This document shows, piece after piece, positions 1 through 7,344 of a DNA stretch of 12,919 nt. The position numbers and the translations under genes were made by a program. The DNA lies in contig VGAF01000025.1 in the NCBI GenBank assembly GCA_016870855.1, forward strand, positions 1 to 12,919, written 5' to 3'. Numbering within the stretch: the first letter of the stretch is position 1; every line of letters begins with the position of its first letter. This DNA is from Actinomycetota bacterium. GTDB taxonomy: Bacteria > Actinomycetota > Actinomycetes > Nanopelagicales > Nanopelagicaceae. The notes beneath the pieces are model-generated. The model did not search any database. It was not told the origin of the DNA and saw nothing but the letters and a program-made list of their open reading frames with translations.

Positions 1-567
1 TACGTAGTTTTAACGCCGCTAATTGGAGCCTTGATACTTAAGGAGAAATTAACCATCCAAGCCTGGTTTTACATCGCGCTTGCAACCGCGGGCCTTGGAG
101 TTCTCTCGATTACCGGGCTCTCAATTGGTGCTGGGGAGCTCTTCGTTCTCATCTCTGCATTTCTATTTGCTGCCCACATTCTTCTCTTGAGTCGCTGGAG
201 TAAAGACTTCGACGCTTACACACTCACCTTTGTACAGCTGGCCACATGTGCGGTTGTTTCTGGGGTGCCGGCTTCACTAAATGGTTTTGTCGCGCCACCG
301 GATACTCAAGTCTGGGCAGTTGTGGTCTTCACTGCGGTATTCGCAACGTTCTTCGCCTTCGTAATCCAGACCTGGGCACAAGCTCGTATCTCCGCTACCA
401 AGGTCGCCGTAATTCTCACTATGGAAGTTGTTTTTGCCGCCCTCTTCTCAGTAGCGCTAGGCGCCGAGCCATTAACTTTACGGATACTTCTTGGTGGCTC
501 TATGGTTCTCGTAGCAATGATCGTGATCGTCCAGCCGAAAGTTACTCCTGTAAAAAATGATAGTTGA
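1..567 (+). CDS. EamA/DMT-family permease, 3' part (5' end outside window)
   Basis: The frame is open from the first base and gives 188 residues ending in TGA, so the start lies outside the window; a TTG at 31 is only an internal codon. The visible part begins YVVLTPLIGA and continues LKEKLT, the typical end of the first EamA repeat. A complete second repeat of about five hydrophobic helices follows, with short polar loops such as SRWSKDFD. Family members have about 290-300 residues and ten membrane helices, so roughly 100-110 N-terminal residues are missing. These are drug/metabolite-type exporters or permeases of the inner membrane. The substrate cannot be told; amino acids or other small metabolites are common. 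It overlaps the threonine aldolase gene by 11 bases, which suggests co-transcription. A link to amino-acid export is possible but unproven. Confidence 0.85.
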   Translation, partial: YVVLTPLIGALILKEKLTIQAWFYIALATAGLGVLSITGLSIGAGELFVLISAFLFAAHILLLSRWSKDFDAYTLTFVQLATCAVVSGVPASLNGFVAPPDTQVWAVVVFTAVFATFFAFVIQTWAQARISATKVAVILTMEVVFAALFSVALGAEPLTLRILLGGSMVLVAMIVIVQPKVTPVKNDS

Positions 568-1606
568 TCTCCGCTCCGACACCGTCACTCGCCCATCCGA
601 TGGAATGCGCGCTGCAATTGCGGCTGCGCCGGTCGGCGATGATGTCTATAGCGATGATCCAACAGTTAATTCTTTGGAAGAACGAGTTGCAGAAATGTTC
701 GGTAAAGAAGCTGCGGTTTTTACACCTAGCGGCTCTCTTGCTAATCAACTTGCGATACGAACTCTTGTCTCTCCTGGTGAGGAATTGTTATGTGAAAGCA
801 ACTCTCACATAGTCCGTGCTGAACTTGGCGCAGCTGCAACGTTTAGTGGAATAACCACAAGGACGTGGACGGCCAAGCGAGGACTACTTGTCGCACAATC
901 TGCTTTAGAGCTTGCCCGCCCCAACTCAGGACCGTATCTAGTCTCCACTACCGCTATTGCAGTAGAAAATACTCACAACTTTGGCGGCGGCACAGTCCAG
1001 CCAATCTCTGAGATTGAGAAATTAGCGCAAGCGGCTAAGAACCTCGGCTTGATGCTTCATTTAGATGGCGCCCGAATTTGGAATGCACATGTCGCATCAA
1101 AGGTGGCTCTACAGGATTATGGAAAATACTTCGAAACCATAAGTGTCTGCCTCTCTAAAGGTTTGGGGGCTCCAATCGGTTCGCTGATGATCAGCAATAA
1201 AGAAAGAGTTGCGAGCGCACGTGTATGGCGTAAACGTTATGGAGCTGGAATGCGTCAGGTTGGATTATTGGCTGCCGCTGGCCACTTTGCGCTAGATAAC
1301 AACATCGAACGTTTAGCAGATGATCACAAGAGGGCAAAGACTCTTGCGCTCGCTTGTAATCAAGTTGCACCCTCAAGTGTTAATCCAGATGAGATAGAGA
1401 CAAATATTGTCGGCCTTGATCTAGCGGGATCCTCTTGGAGCGCTGCGGAGTTTGCCGAAGCAACGGAGAAGGAAGGTATTTGGATAAGCGCTTTGGGACC
1501 GAAATATGTCCGCCTAGTGACCCATATGGATGTTAGTGATAGTGACATCCAGAGCGCGGTAGAGGTTCTTAAGAAACTACTTGAGCGCGCCTTCGTGGCG
1601 AAGTAA
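557..1606 (+). CDS. ltaE: Low-specificity L-threonine aldolase (PLP-dependent)
   Basis: The 349-residue protein is full length for the beta-eliminating lyase/threonine aldolase family, which cleaves L-threonine or L-allo-threonine to glycine and acetaldehyde in the cytosol. It begins with the family signature DLRSDTVTRP (residues 4-13) followed by GDDVYSDDPTV. The PLP lysine is expected to be K201 in LSKGLGAP. H84 in SNSHIVRAE would be the ring-stacking/catalytic histidine, and D170 and R173 in HLDGARIWNA contact the cofactor. The ATG lies inside the end of the permease gene in another frame with no clear Shine-Dalgarno, so translation is probably coupled. The 3' end overlaps the opposite-strand ogt gene by 30 bases. 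Assignment to the family is firm; whether it prefers the L-, L-allo- or both isomers is not visible. Confidence 0.93.
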   Translation: MIVDLRSDTVTRPSDGMRAAIAAAPVGDDVYSDDPTVNSLEERVAEMFGKEAAVFTPSGSLANQLAIRTLVSPGEELLCESNSHIVRAELGAAATFSGITTRTWTAKRGLLVAQSALELARPNSGPYLVSTTAIAVENTHNFGGGTVQPISEIEKLAQAAKNLGLMLHLDGARIWNAHVASKVALQDYGKYFETISVCLSKGLGAPIGSLMISNKERVASARVWRKRYGAGMRQVGLLAAAGHFALDNNIERLADDHKRAKTLALACNQVAPSSVNPDEIETNIVGLDLAGSSWSAAEFAEATEKEGIWISALGPKYVRLVTHMDVSDSDIQSAVEVLKKLLERAFVAK

Positions 1607-2071
1607 CCACTCCTTTACATCTAAACCATAGGCGTAATTTCCAAGAGCGCCCCCGGTCTTTACGATTCGGTGACACGGAACAACTAGCGCAATTAGATTT
1701 CTAGCGCACGCACTCCCCGCGGCCCGGACGGCATCTGCAGAACCAGCTCGCTTTGCCAATTCACCATATGAAATTGTCTTACCTGGAGAAACTTTACGCA
1801 TCGCCTTCCATGCAGATTGCGAGAATTTCTCTCCTGGTTGACGAACGGATACTCCATCTAGGGCTTTGAGATCGCCTGCAAAATAATCCTCAAGCAAGTC
1901 AGTGATAATTGGCAATCGCTTCACTTCTGAGATTCCTTGCGCACGATCTTCTTTATCTAACTGATTTGTTAACTCTTTGAAGTTAGAGAAACCGGCTGCA
2001 AGTAACAGATGCTCGTGTGAAATCAGGTAGAGCGAACCGATTGGAGTCTTTAACGCCGTCCTACTGAGCAT
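1577..2071 (-). CDS. ogt: Methylated-DNA--[protein]-cysteine S-methyltransferase (O6-alkylguanine repair)
   Basis: The 164-residue protein transfers the alkyl group from O6-alkylguanine (and O4-alkylthymine) in DNA to its own cysteine in a single suicidal reaction. The active-site motif is PCHRIV with acceptor C133. R116 in the RAAGSA stretch would be the arginine finger that flips the base, and N125 fits the conserved hinge asparagine. The helix-turn-helix region starts at FSQSAWKAM (residues 83-91) with GKTISYGELA after it. A short N-terminal RNase H-like domain precedes it. The length fits Ogt proteins with no fused AdaA domain, so no autoregulatory role is expected. It is last in a minus-strand group after pfkA and aroG, 42 bases behind aroG, and may also have its own promoter. 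Its end overlaps ltaE by 30 bases, tail to tail. Confidence 0.94.
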   Translation of the reverse strand: MLSRTALKTPIGSLYLISHEHLLLAAGFSNFKELTNQLDKEDRAQGISEVKRLPIITDLLEDYFAGDLKALDGVSVRQPGEKFSQSAWKAMRKVSPGKTISYGELAKRAGSADAVRAAGSACARNLIALVVPCHRIVKTGGALGNYAYGLDVKEWLLRHEGALK

Positions 2072-2077
2072 TTTGAA

Positions 2078-2083
2078 AGCCTA
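2078..2083 (-). promoter_or_regulatory. Candidate -10 box for leaderless ogt mRNA
   Basis: On the minus strand TAGGCT stands exactly 6 bases before the ogt ATG, in the 42-base gap after aroG. There is no Shine-Dalgarno and no recognisable -35. A TANNNT at this distance would place the transcript start at or next to the ATG. The same arrangement recurs at four other starts here, which is the main support; alone the match is weak. Confidence 0.3.
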
Positions 2084-2113
2084 CGCCTACCGCCTTGGAA
2101 CGGATAGTGGCAA

Positions 2114-3466
2114 TTACTTGTGATCGCGGAGCATTTCTGCGAGCAAGAAGGCGAGTTCAAGGGATTGAGTGTGGTTAAGCCGTGGGTCGCAGGCAGTTTC
2201 ATACCGCGTGGCTAAGTCTTCATGGGAGATTTCAGCGCCACCACCAACACATTCAGTTACATCATCTCCAGTTAGCTCGATGTGGATTCCGCCTGGATGC
2301 GTCCCCTTCGAATGATGTACCTCGAAGAATCCACGTACTTCATCTAGAACATCATCAAAACTTCTCGTCTTATAACCACTAGGAGCCTCATAAGTATTGC
2401 CATGCATTGGATCACAGACCCAGAGGATGCTCTTTCCGCTCTTTGAAACAGCATCAATCAGAGGTGGCAGAACGGTTCGAATATTCTTCGCCCCCATTCT
2501 CGTTATGAAGGTCAAGCGACCTGGCTCACCTTCTGGGTTCAACGTATCAATAAGTGAGAGTATTTCTTCAACGCTTGTCTTTGGTCCTAACTTAACGCCG
2601 ATTGGATTCTTAATCTTCTTTGCGAAGTCGATATGGGCGCCACCAAGTTGTCTGGTGCGCTCCCCGATCCACACGAAATGCGCTGATACATCATAAGGAA
2701 GTCCGGTTCTCGAATCGATACGCGTAAGTGCCTTTTCGTACTCAAGGATTAGCGCTTCGTGTGAGGAGTAGAAATCAACAGTTTTAAACTCTTCTGGATT
2801 TATGCCAGCAGAGCGCATGAAATCCAGGGCTCGCCCAATCTCTTTAGCTAGGGCTTCATATCGAGTACCCGTGTTGGAATCTTTGATAAATCCCTTATTC
2901 CATTCATGCACTAGACGTAGATCGGCAAATCCACCTTGAGTAAATGCACGAACTAGATTTAGCGTTGCCGAAGAGGTGTGATAAACCTTCACAAGTCGAG
3001 CCGGATCTGGCGTCCTAGCAGATTTGGTAAATTCCAAATCATTTACGGCATCGCCTCTATAAGCGGGAAGTTCAACTTCGCCACGCTTTTCAATGTTGTT
3101 GCTTCTTGGCTTTGCAAGTTGCCCAGCCATTCGACCCACTTTTATGACTGGCATACTTGCGCCATATTGAAGAACTGCCGCCATCTGCAAAATTGTCTTT
3201 ACGCGATTTCGAATCGAGTCAGCTGTTGCTCCTACAAATGTTTCAGCGCAATCTCCACCCTGGAGCCAAAATGCCTCACCTCGAGCAGCTTGGGCGATCT
3301 TTGCCTTTAGGTTGTCGCACTCTCCGGCAAATACAAGCGGTGGGAGCGCCTTTAACTCTTTAACTGCAAGATCAAGCTTGGTTTTATCCGGCCACTCTGG
3401 TTGTTGGGCAGCCTCAAGTGAGTCATCAAAGAGTGACTCGAGTGAGGCTGGAGTTGGGGCGTTCAT
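2114..3466 (-). CDS. aroG: 3-deoxy-D-arabino-heptulosonate 7-phosphate synthase, class II
   Basis: The 450-residue enzyme condenses phosphoenolpyruvate with erythrose 4-phosphate, the first step of the shikimate pathway to aromatic amino acids. It is a class II (plant/Mycobacterium-type) enzyme, with motifs LQGGDCAETF, YRGDAVN, SHEALILEYE, WIGERTRQ and CDPMHGNT. The metal ligands known from the M. tuberculosis enzyme (Cys87, His369, Glu411, Asp441, as I recall the numbering) map to C73, H355, E397 and D427 at a constant offset of 14. PEP-binding residues R112, E269, K292 and R323 map at the same offset. All catalytic residues are therefore present. The N-terminus is about 14 residues shorter than in M. 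tuberculosis, in the region linked there to dimer contact and feedback sites, so inhibitor response cannot be assumed equal. It follows pfkA by 41 bases, joining glycolysis and aromatic synthesis. Confidence 0.96.
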   Translation of the reverse strand: MNAPTPASLESLFDDSLEAAQQPEWPDKTKLDLAVKELKALPPLVFAGECDNLKAKIAQAARGEAFWLQGGDCAETFVGATADSIRNRVKTILQMAAVLQYGASMPVIKVGRMAGQLAKPRSNNIEKRGEVELPAYRGDAVNDLEFTKSARTPDPARLVKVYHTSSATLNLVRAFTQGGFADLRLVHEWNKGFIKDSNTGTRYEALAKEIGRALDFMRSAGINPEEFKTVDFYSSHEALILEYEKALTRIDSRTGLPYDVSAHFVWIGERTRQLGGAHIDFAKKIKNPIGVKLGPKTSVEEILSLIDTLNPEGEPGRLTFITRMGAKNIRTVLPPLIDAVSKSGKSILWVCDPMHGNTYEAPSGYKTRSFDDVLDEVRGFFEVHHSKGTHPGGIHIELTGDDVTECVGGGAEISHEDLATRYETACDPRLNHTQSLELAFLLAEMLRDHK

Positions 3467-3472
3467 AGGAGA

Positions 3473-3478
3473 AGGTTA
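3473..3478 (-). promoter_or_regulatory. Candidate -10 box for leaderless aroG mRNA
   Basis: On the minus strand TAACCT is followed by six bases (TCTCCT) and the aroG ATG. The stretch before the ATG is pyrimidine rich and has no Shine-Dalgarno, which argues against ordinary initiation and for a transcript that begins at the start codon. No -35 is evident. Read-through from pfkA remains possible. Confidence 0.35.
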
Positions 3479-3507
3479 GGTAGAACCGCGTTGTAGGCGC
3501 TACTTGA

Positions 3508-4533
3508 TTAACCGAAGAAGACTTCTGCTTCAGCAAGTAAGCGTGGATCTACGGTCTTCAACTTATCGGTGGCAGATTTCAAAGGTACCCGGACGATATC
3601 GGTCCCATGAAGTGCAACCATCTTGCCCCAATCGCCTTCATGTGCAGCTGTAATCGCATGTAGCCCGAATCGTGTAGCAAGTACGCGATCAAAAGCAGTT
3701 GGGGTGCCACCTCTTTGGATGTGGCCAAGAATTGAAGTACGCGCTTCTGCTCCAGTTCTAGTTTCAATCTCTTTAGCAAGCCATTCGCCAATTCCAGATA
3801 GCTTGACGTGACCAAAAGCATCAAGCGAACCATCCTTAGTCACCAAGGTTCCATCTTTAGGAAGTGCTCCCTCAGCAACAACCAAAATCGGTGCATATGA
3901 TTGCTGGAATCGAGATTCGACTAACTTACAGACCTTCTCAATATCAAATGGAACTTCTGGGATAAGAATGCAAGACGCGCCGCCTGCGAGTCCTGAGTGC
4001 AAGGCGATCCAACCAGCATGGCGACCCATGACTTCAACAATTAGAGCGCGATGATGCGACTCAGCAGTTGTGTGAAGTCGATCGATTGCTTCGACAGCAA
4101 TATTCACAGCTGTATCAAAACCAAATGTGTAATCCGTATTGTTCAAATCATTATCGATTGTCTTAGGTACGCCAATTACTTTTACGCCGAGCGCATCTAA
4201 CTTTGTAGCAACGCCTAAGGTGTCTTCTCCACCGATAGCAATCAGCGCATCCACGCTCATTTTTGTGAGGTTCTCTTTGATTCGCTCGACGCCGTTTTCA
4301 ACCTTAAAAGGATTAGTTCGTGAGGATCCAAGAATGGTTCCACCACGAGGCAGAATTCCACGAGTCGCCTTGATGTTAAGCGGCATTGTTAGCCCCTCAA
4401 GCGGACCCTTCCAGCCATCTCTAAATCCAATGAATTCGTAGCCATACTCTTTCTCGCCCTTGCGGACTACGGCACGAATAACTGCATTAAGACCTGGGCA
4501 ATCGCCACCACCAGTTAGAACACCAAAGCGCAT
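3508..4533 (-). CDS. pfkA: 6-phosphofructokinase, group III; signature of the pyrophosphate-dependent type
   Basis: The 341-residue enzyme phosphorylates fructose 6-phosphate to fructose 1,6-bisphosphate in glycolysis. Family motifs are GVLTGGGDCPGLNAVIR (residues 4-20), PKTIDNDL with catalytic D127, MGRHAGW (169-175) and GHIQRGG (270-276). The phosphoryl-donor site reads GGEDT, giving D104, and position 124 is K. In this superfamily Gly104 goes with ATP and Asp104 with pyrophosphate, as in the Amycolatopsis methanolica enzyme. The donor is therefore predicted to be PPi, which would make the step reversible, but this was not tested. The length fits bacterial PFKs of the actinobacterial group III. 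It is first in a minus-strand group with aroG and ogt and is divergent from the photolyase gene. It is the only free-standing start here with a clear Shine-Dalgarno. Confidence 0.95.
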   Translation of the reverse strand: MRFGVLTGGGDCPGLNAVIRAVVRKGEKEYGYEFIGFRDGWKGPLEGLTMPLNIKATRGILPRGGTILGSSRTNPFKVENGVERIKENLTKMSVDALIAIGGEDTLGVATKLDALGVKVIGVPKTIDNDLNNTDYTFGFDTAVNIAVEAIDRLHTTAESHHRALIVEVMGRHAGWIALHSGLAGGASCILIPEVPFDIEKVCKLVESRFQQSYAPILVVAEGALPKDGTLVTKDGSLDAFGHVKLSGIGEWLAKEIETRTGAEARTSILGHIQRGGTPTAFDRVLATRFGLHAITAAHEGDWGKMVALHGTDIVRVPLKSATDKLKTVDPRLLAEAEVFFG

Positions 4534-4543
4534 TTTTTAACTT

Positions 4544-4547
4544 CTCC
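4544..4547 (-). promoter_or_regulatory. Ribosome binding site of pfkA
   Basis: GGAG stands 10 bases before the pfkA ATG on the minus strand, within GGAGAAGTTAAAAA. It supports this ATG and contrasts with the other free-standing starts in the window, which lack such a site. Confidence 0.6.
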
Positions 4548-4556
4548 GATGACTCA

Positions 4557-4592
4557 ATTAAATGATCAACTCTGATCCAGAGCGCGATTCTA
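4557..4592 (-). promoter_or_regulatory. Candidate pfkA promoter region (two possible -10 boxes)
   Basis: The 84-base divergent gap to the photolyase gene must hold the pfkA promoter. On the minus strand two -10-like hexamers are visible: TAGAAT at 4587-4592, giving a leader of about 46 bases, and TTTAAT at 4557-4562, giving a leader of about 20 bases that still includes the GGAG. Neither has a convincing -35 at 16-18 bases. TAGAAT is a good consensus match but its choice is a guess. Confidence 0.3.
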
Positions 4593-4604
4593 CCCCTACC
4601 CCGC

Positions 4605-4610
4605 TACTCT
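4605..4610 (+). promoter_or_regulatory. Candidate -10 box for leaderless photolyase mRNA
   Basis: TACTCT is followed by seven bases and the ATG at 4618. No Shine-Dalgarno is present upstream of the start. The identical hexamer precedes glgA by six bases. A transcript starting at the ATG (or at the GTG just before it) is inferred; no -35 is seen. Confidence 0.35.
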
Positions 4611-4617
4611 TTCCGTG

Positions 4618-6108
4618 ATGCCAAAGACCTTGATTTATCTTGCTCACGACAACCTAAATCGCCATAAAGGTGCGCTTAAAGATGCTGACCCGAAGAAGCA
4701 TGAGGTCATTTTTGTTGAAAGTTACCGGATGCTCACTGGAGCGCGATGGCATAGACAGCGACTCTTCTTCCTTCTTTCCGCGGCTAGACATTTTGCGGAA
4801 TCGTTACGGAAAGAGGGCTTCACGGTTCATTATGAAAAGGCGAGCGATACCGCTACTGGGATCCGGAAGATCTCCAAAAATTATTCCGAAGTAGTGGCAG
4901 CAGCGCCATCCTCTTATCGCCTCACCAAGAGCCTTTCTGATATCGGTGTTAAGTTTGTTCCGAATGATTTCTTTCTAACTTCAAGAGAGAGTTTTGCAAA
5001 GTGGGCTAGTTCGCAAAAATCTCTCAAGATGGAGAACTTCTATCGCTTCCAGAGAGAACGACTTGATATCTTGATGGAAGACGGTAAGCCTGTTGGCGGA
5101 CAGTGGAATTTTGATGAAGATAATCGCCTCCCCCCTCCAAAACTCGGCCATAGCTGGCCGGAGTATCCAGAGCATCAACGAGATGAAATCGACCTTGAAG
5201 TCATCGCGGAGATCGCTTCCCTAGATCTCGTTGGGAATTTAACGGATGGAACTTGGGGAACAACTAGAGATGCGGCGCTGGCACAGCTAGATCGATTTCT
5301 ACGACGCTCCTTCGTGGAGTTTGGTCCATATGAAGATGCGATGACTACTGAGAGTTGGGCATTGAATCACTCATTACTGAGTACATATATGAATGTTGGG
5401 TTGATTACCGCCGACGAGATCGTGGCGGAAGCCCTTAAGAGATTTAAGAAGGGTGGGGTTCCAATTGCCTCCTGTGAAGGGTTTATCCGTCAAGTGATTG
5501 GTTGGCGTGAATATATAAATGGGCTGTATTGGTTTTTTGGCAGTGAGTATCGAGATCTAAATGAACTTGGCTCAACTCGAAAGCTATTGCCACTCTTCTC
5601 GGATTGCTCAAAGACGAAAATGCGATGTGTAAGTGAAATAGTCTCGCAAATTGAAGATCGATCCTGGGTCCATCACATTCCCCGTCTCATGGTGCTTAGC
5701 AACTTGGCCGCTCTTGCCGAAGTTAGACCAGCTGAATTCCTAGCTTGGATGCGGGAGGTATTTATCGATGCAACGGATTGGGTAATGGTCCCAAATGTTA
5801 TTGGGATGAGTCTCCATGCTGACGGTGGAAAGATGTCTACGAAGCCTTATGTTGCAGGTGGCGCTTATATCTCAAGGATGTCGAACTACTGTGGCGACTG
5901 CGCTTATAACCCAAAGACTCGAACTGAGGATGACTCTTGTCCATTCACGACTCTCTATTGGCATTACATAGCGCGAAATAGTGAGCGATTTAAAAAGAAC
6001 CATCGAATGTTCCAACAGCTAAGTGGGCTAAAGAAATTGAGTGACTTAGATGAAACTATAAAGCGTGGCAACGAGGTCATTAAGGGCCTGGAAGAAGGAA
6101 GAATCTAA
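4618..6108 (+). CDS. Cryptochrome/photolyase family protein, FeS-BCP (PhrB/CryB-like) type
   Basis: The 496-residue protein belongs to the iron-sulfur bacterial cryptochromes and photolyases, whose PhrB member repairs (6-4) photoproducts with blue light using FAD. An N-terminal Rossmann-like antenna domain (LIYLAHDNL) is followed by the family stretch MENFYRFQRERLDILM and GGQWNFDEDNR. Counting from a GTG at 4615, C338, C426, C429 and C442 match PhrB's four cluster cysteines (350, 438, 441, 454) at a constant offset of 12. The two active-site histidines in VHHIPRLM (H353, H354) are present. W378 corresponds to PhrB Trp390, but the conserved Trp of the W-TG-x-T-x-M-x-C motif is replaced by D330. 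GTG 4615 and ATG 4618 are adjacent start options; ATG is preferred. The gene is divergent from pfkA and converges with glgC (4-base overlap). Repair versus signalling role cannot be decided. Confidence 0.92.
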   Translation: MPKTLIYLAHDNLNRHKGALKDADPKKHEVIFVESYRMLTGARWHRQRLFFLLSAARHFAESLRKEGFTVHYEKASDTATGIRKISKNYSEVVAAAPSSYRLTKSLSDIGVKFVPNDFFLTSRESFAKWASSQKSLKMENFYRFQRERLDILMEDGKPVGGQWNFDEDNRLPPPKLGHSWPEYPEHQRDEIDLEVIAEIASLDLVGNLTDGTWGTTRDAALAQLDRFLRRSFVEFGPYEDAMTTESWALNHSLLSTYMNVGLITADEIVAEALKRFKKGGVPIASCEGFIRQVIGWREYINGLYWFFGSEYRDLNELGSTRKLLPLFSDCSKTKMRCVSEIVSQIEDRSWVHHIPRLMVLSNLAALAEVRPAEFLAWMREVFIDATDWVMVPNVIGMSLHADGGKMSTKPYVAGGAYISRMSNYCGDCAYNPKTRTEDDSCPFTTLYWHYIARNSERFKKNHRMFQQLSGLKKLSDLDETIKRGNEVIKGLEEGRI

Positions 6109-7328
6109 CGAGTTACTGTTACGCCTTTACCCACTACAACAATTCCACCCTCGGAGACGGTAAAGCGTTGGCGATCTCGCTCCAGATTTACACCTATTTG
6201 AGCGCCTGGTTCGACCACAACGTTCTTATCTAGGATTGCATTTTTGACATGGGCGCCATCACCGATTCGTACGGATGGCATCAAGACAGTCCGCTCCACT
6301 CGGGCATCCCGGCCCACTAGAACATCGTAAGAAGCAACTGTTCTATGCATCTCGCCACCAGCGATGATTGAGCCAGCACCTACAACAGAATCAAAAGCGA
6401 TACCCCGCTCGGAGAACTTTGCGGGAGGAAGAGATGGTGGGTTTGTAAGTATCGGCCATTGACGGTTGTAGAGATTGAAGATGGGATGAACTGAAACTAG
6501 ATCCATGTGCGCATCAAAGTAAGAATCGATTGTTCCCACATCGCGCCAATAACCTCGATCTCTTTCGGTTTCTCCTGGGACGACATTGTTTGCAAAGTCA
6601 TAAGCCTTTGCGAGGCCCGCTCTGGTCATTGCTGGAATTATGTTTCCGCCCAGATCATGGCGGCTATCAATATCCTCAGAATCAAGAATTAGGGCCTCTT
6701 CGATGGCATCGCGCCGGAATATGTAGTTGCCCATAGATACGAGCGAGAATTCTGGATTACCAGGCATCGCCGGTGGATTTTCTGGCTTCTCGTGGAAGGC
6801 TTTGATGGTTACGCCATCTTCAGCTAATTCGATAACTCCGAATTGAGATGCTTCGCTTCGCTTCACGCGGATAGCAGCAACTGTAACTCCGGCTTCTGTG
6901 GCCAGATGTTGCTGATACATCTGATCTGGATTCATTCGATAAACGTGATCAGCTCCAAAAACTATGACGTGCTTTGGATTCTCGTCATGAATCAAATTGA
7001 AGTTCTGCAAGATTGCATCAGCACTTCCGGTATACCAACGAGGACCTAAGCGCTGTTGCGCCGGAACAGGAGTGACGTAATTGCCCAGCAACGTTGACAT
7101 CCGCCAGGTCGTTGTGATGTGACGGTCTAGCGAGTGAGACTTGTATTGAGTTAGAACTGCAATCCGAAGAAATCCTGCATTTACTAGATTTGAAAGAACG
7201 AAATCAATTAGGCGATAAGAACCACCGAAAGGTACTGCGGGCTTGGCGCGATCTGCGGTTAGCGGCATCAAGCGCTTACCTTCGCCACCAGCAAGCACTA
7301 TTCCTAGTGGTAGATCTAAGCGTGCCAT
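6105..7328 (-). CDS. glgC: Glucose-1-phosphate adenylyltransferase (ADP-glucose pyrophosphorylase)
   Basis: The enzyme makes ADP-glucose and pyrophosphate from ATP and glucose 1-phosphate, the committed step to glycogen and related glucans. The nucleotide-binding signature is GIVLAGGEGKRLMPLT near residue 9. QYKSHSLDRHI, RLGPRWYTGSADAI, FGADHVYRM and the substrate-binding FHEKP follow. A left-handed beta-helix C-terminus (from about residue 310) ends in LDKNVVVEPGA and GIVVVGKG, as in Streptomyces and Mycobacterium. The start at 7328 gives 407 residues beginning MARLDLPLGIVLAGG, matching actinobacterial homologues that have about seven residues before GIVLAGG. An upstream ATG at 7352 would add eight residues with no family counterpart. 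Divergent placement with glgA is the usual actinobacterial order. The stop overlaps the photolyase stop by four bases. Confidence 0.96.
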   Translation of the reverse strand: MARLDLPLGIVLAGGEGKRLMPLTADRAKPAVPFGGSYRLIDFVLSNLVNAGFLRIAVLTQYKSHSLDRHITTTWRMSTLLGNYVTPVPAQQRLGPRWYTGSADAILQNFNLIHDENPKHVIVFGADHVYRMNPDQMYQQHLATEAGVTVAAIRVKRSEASQFGVIELAEDGVTIKAFHEKPENPPAMPGNPEFSLVSMGNYIFRRDAIEEALILDSEDIDSRHDLGGNIIPAMTRAGLAKAYDFANNVVPGETERDRGYWRDVGTIDSYFDAHMDLVSVHPIFNLYNRQWPILTNPPSLPPAKFSERGIAFDSVVGAGSIIAGGEMHRTVASYDVLVGRDARVERTVLMPSVRIGDGAHVKNAILDKNVVVEPGAQIGVNLERDRQRFTVSEGGIVVVGKGVTVTR

Positions 7329-7334
7329 GAGCGA

Positions 7335-7344
7335 ACGATACTCT
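7335..7344. promoter_or_regulatory. Candidate overlapping divergent -10 boxes for glgC and glgA
   Basis: The 22-base gap holds two hexamers of TANNNT form. TACTCT on the + strand (7339-7344) lies 6 bases before the glgA ATG; TATCGT on the - strand (7335-7340) lies 6 bases before the glgC ATG. They share the self-complementary TA at 7339-7340. Neither gene has a Shine-Dalgarno, so both messages may be leaderless and start from one bidirectional site. The inference rests on spacing and symmetry only. Confidence 0.45.

Noticed and set aside
1591..1603. CTTCG-TGG-CGAAG as a terminator for ltaE or ogt
   Set aside because: Only five pairs with a three-base loop, within coding sequence and without a T-run on either strand.
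2182..3363. Several + strand open frames of 66-110 codons inside aroG
   Set aside because: They are complements of a fully conserved class II DAHP synthase and have no recognisable protein features.
6100..6125. TAAC-GA-GTTA inverted repeat at the photolyase/glgC join as a terminator
   Set aside because: Four-base arms are expected by chance and no T-run follows it.
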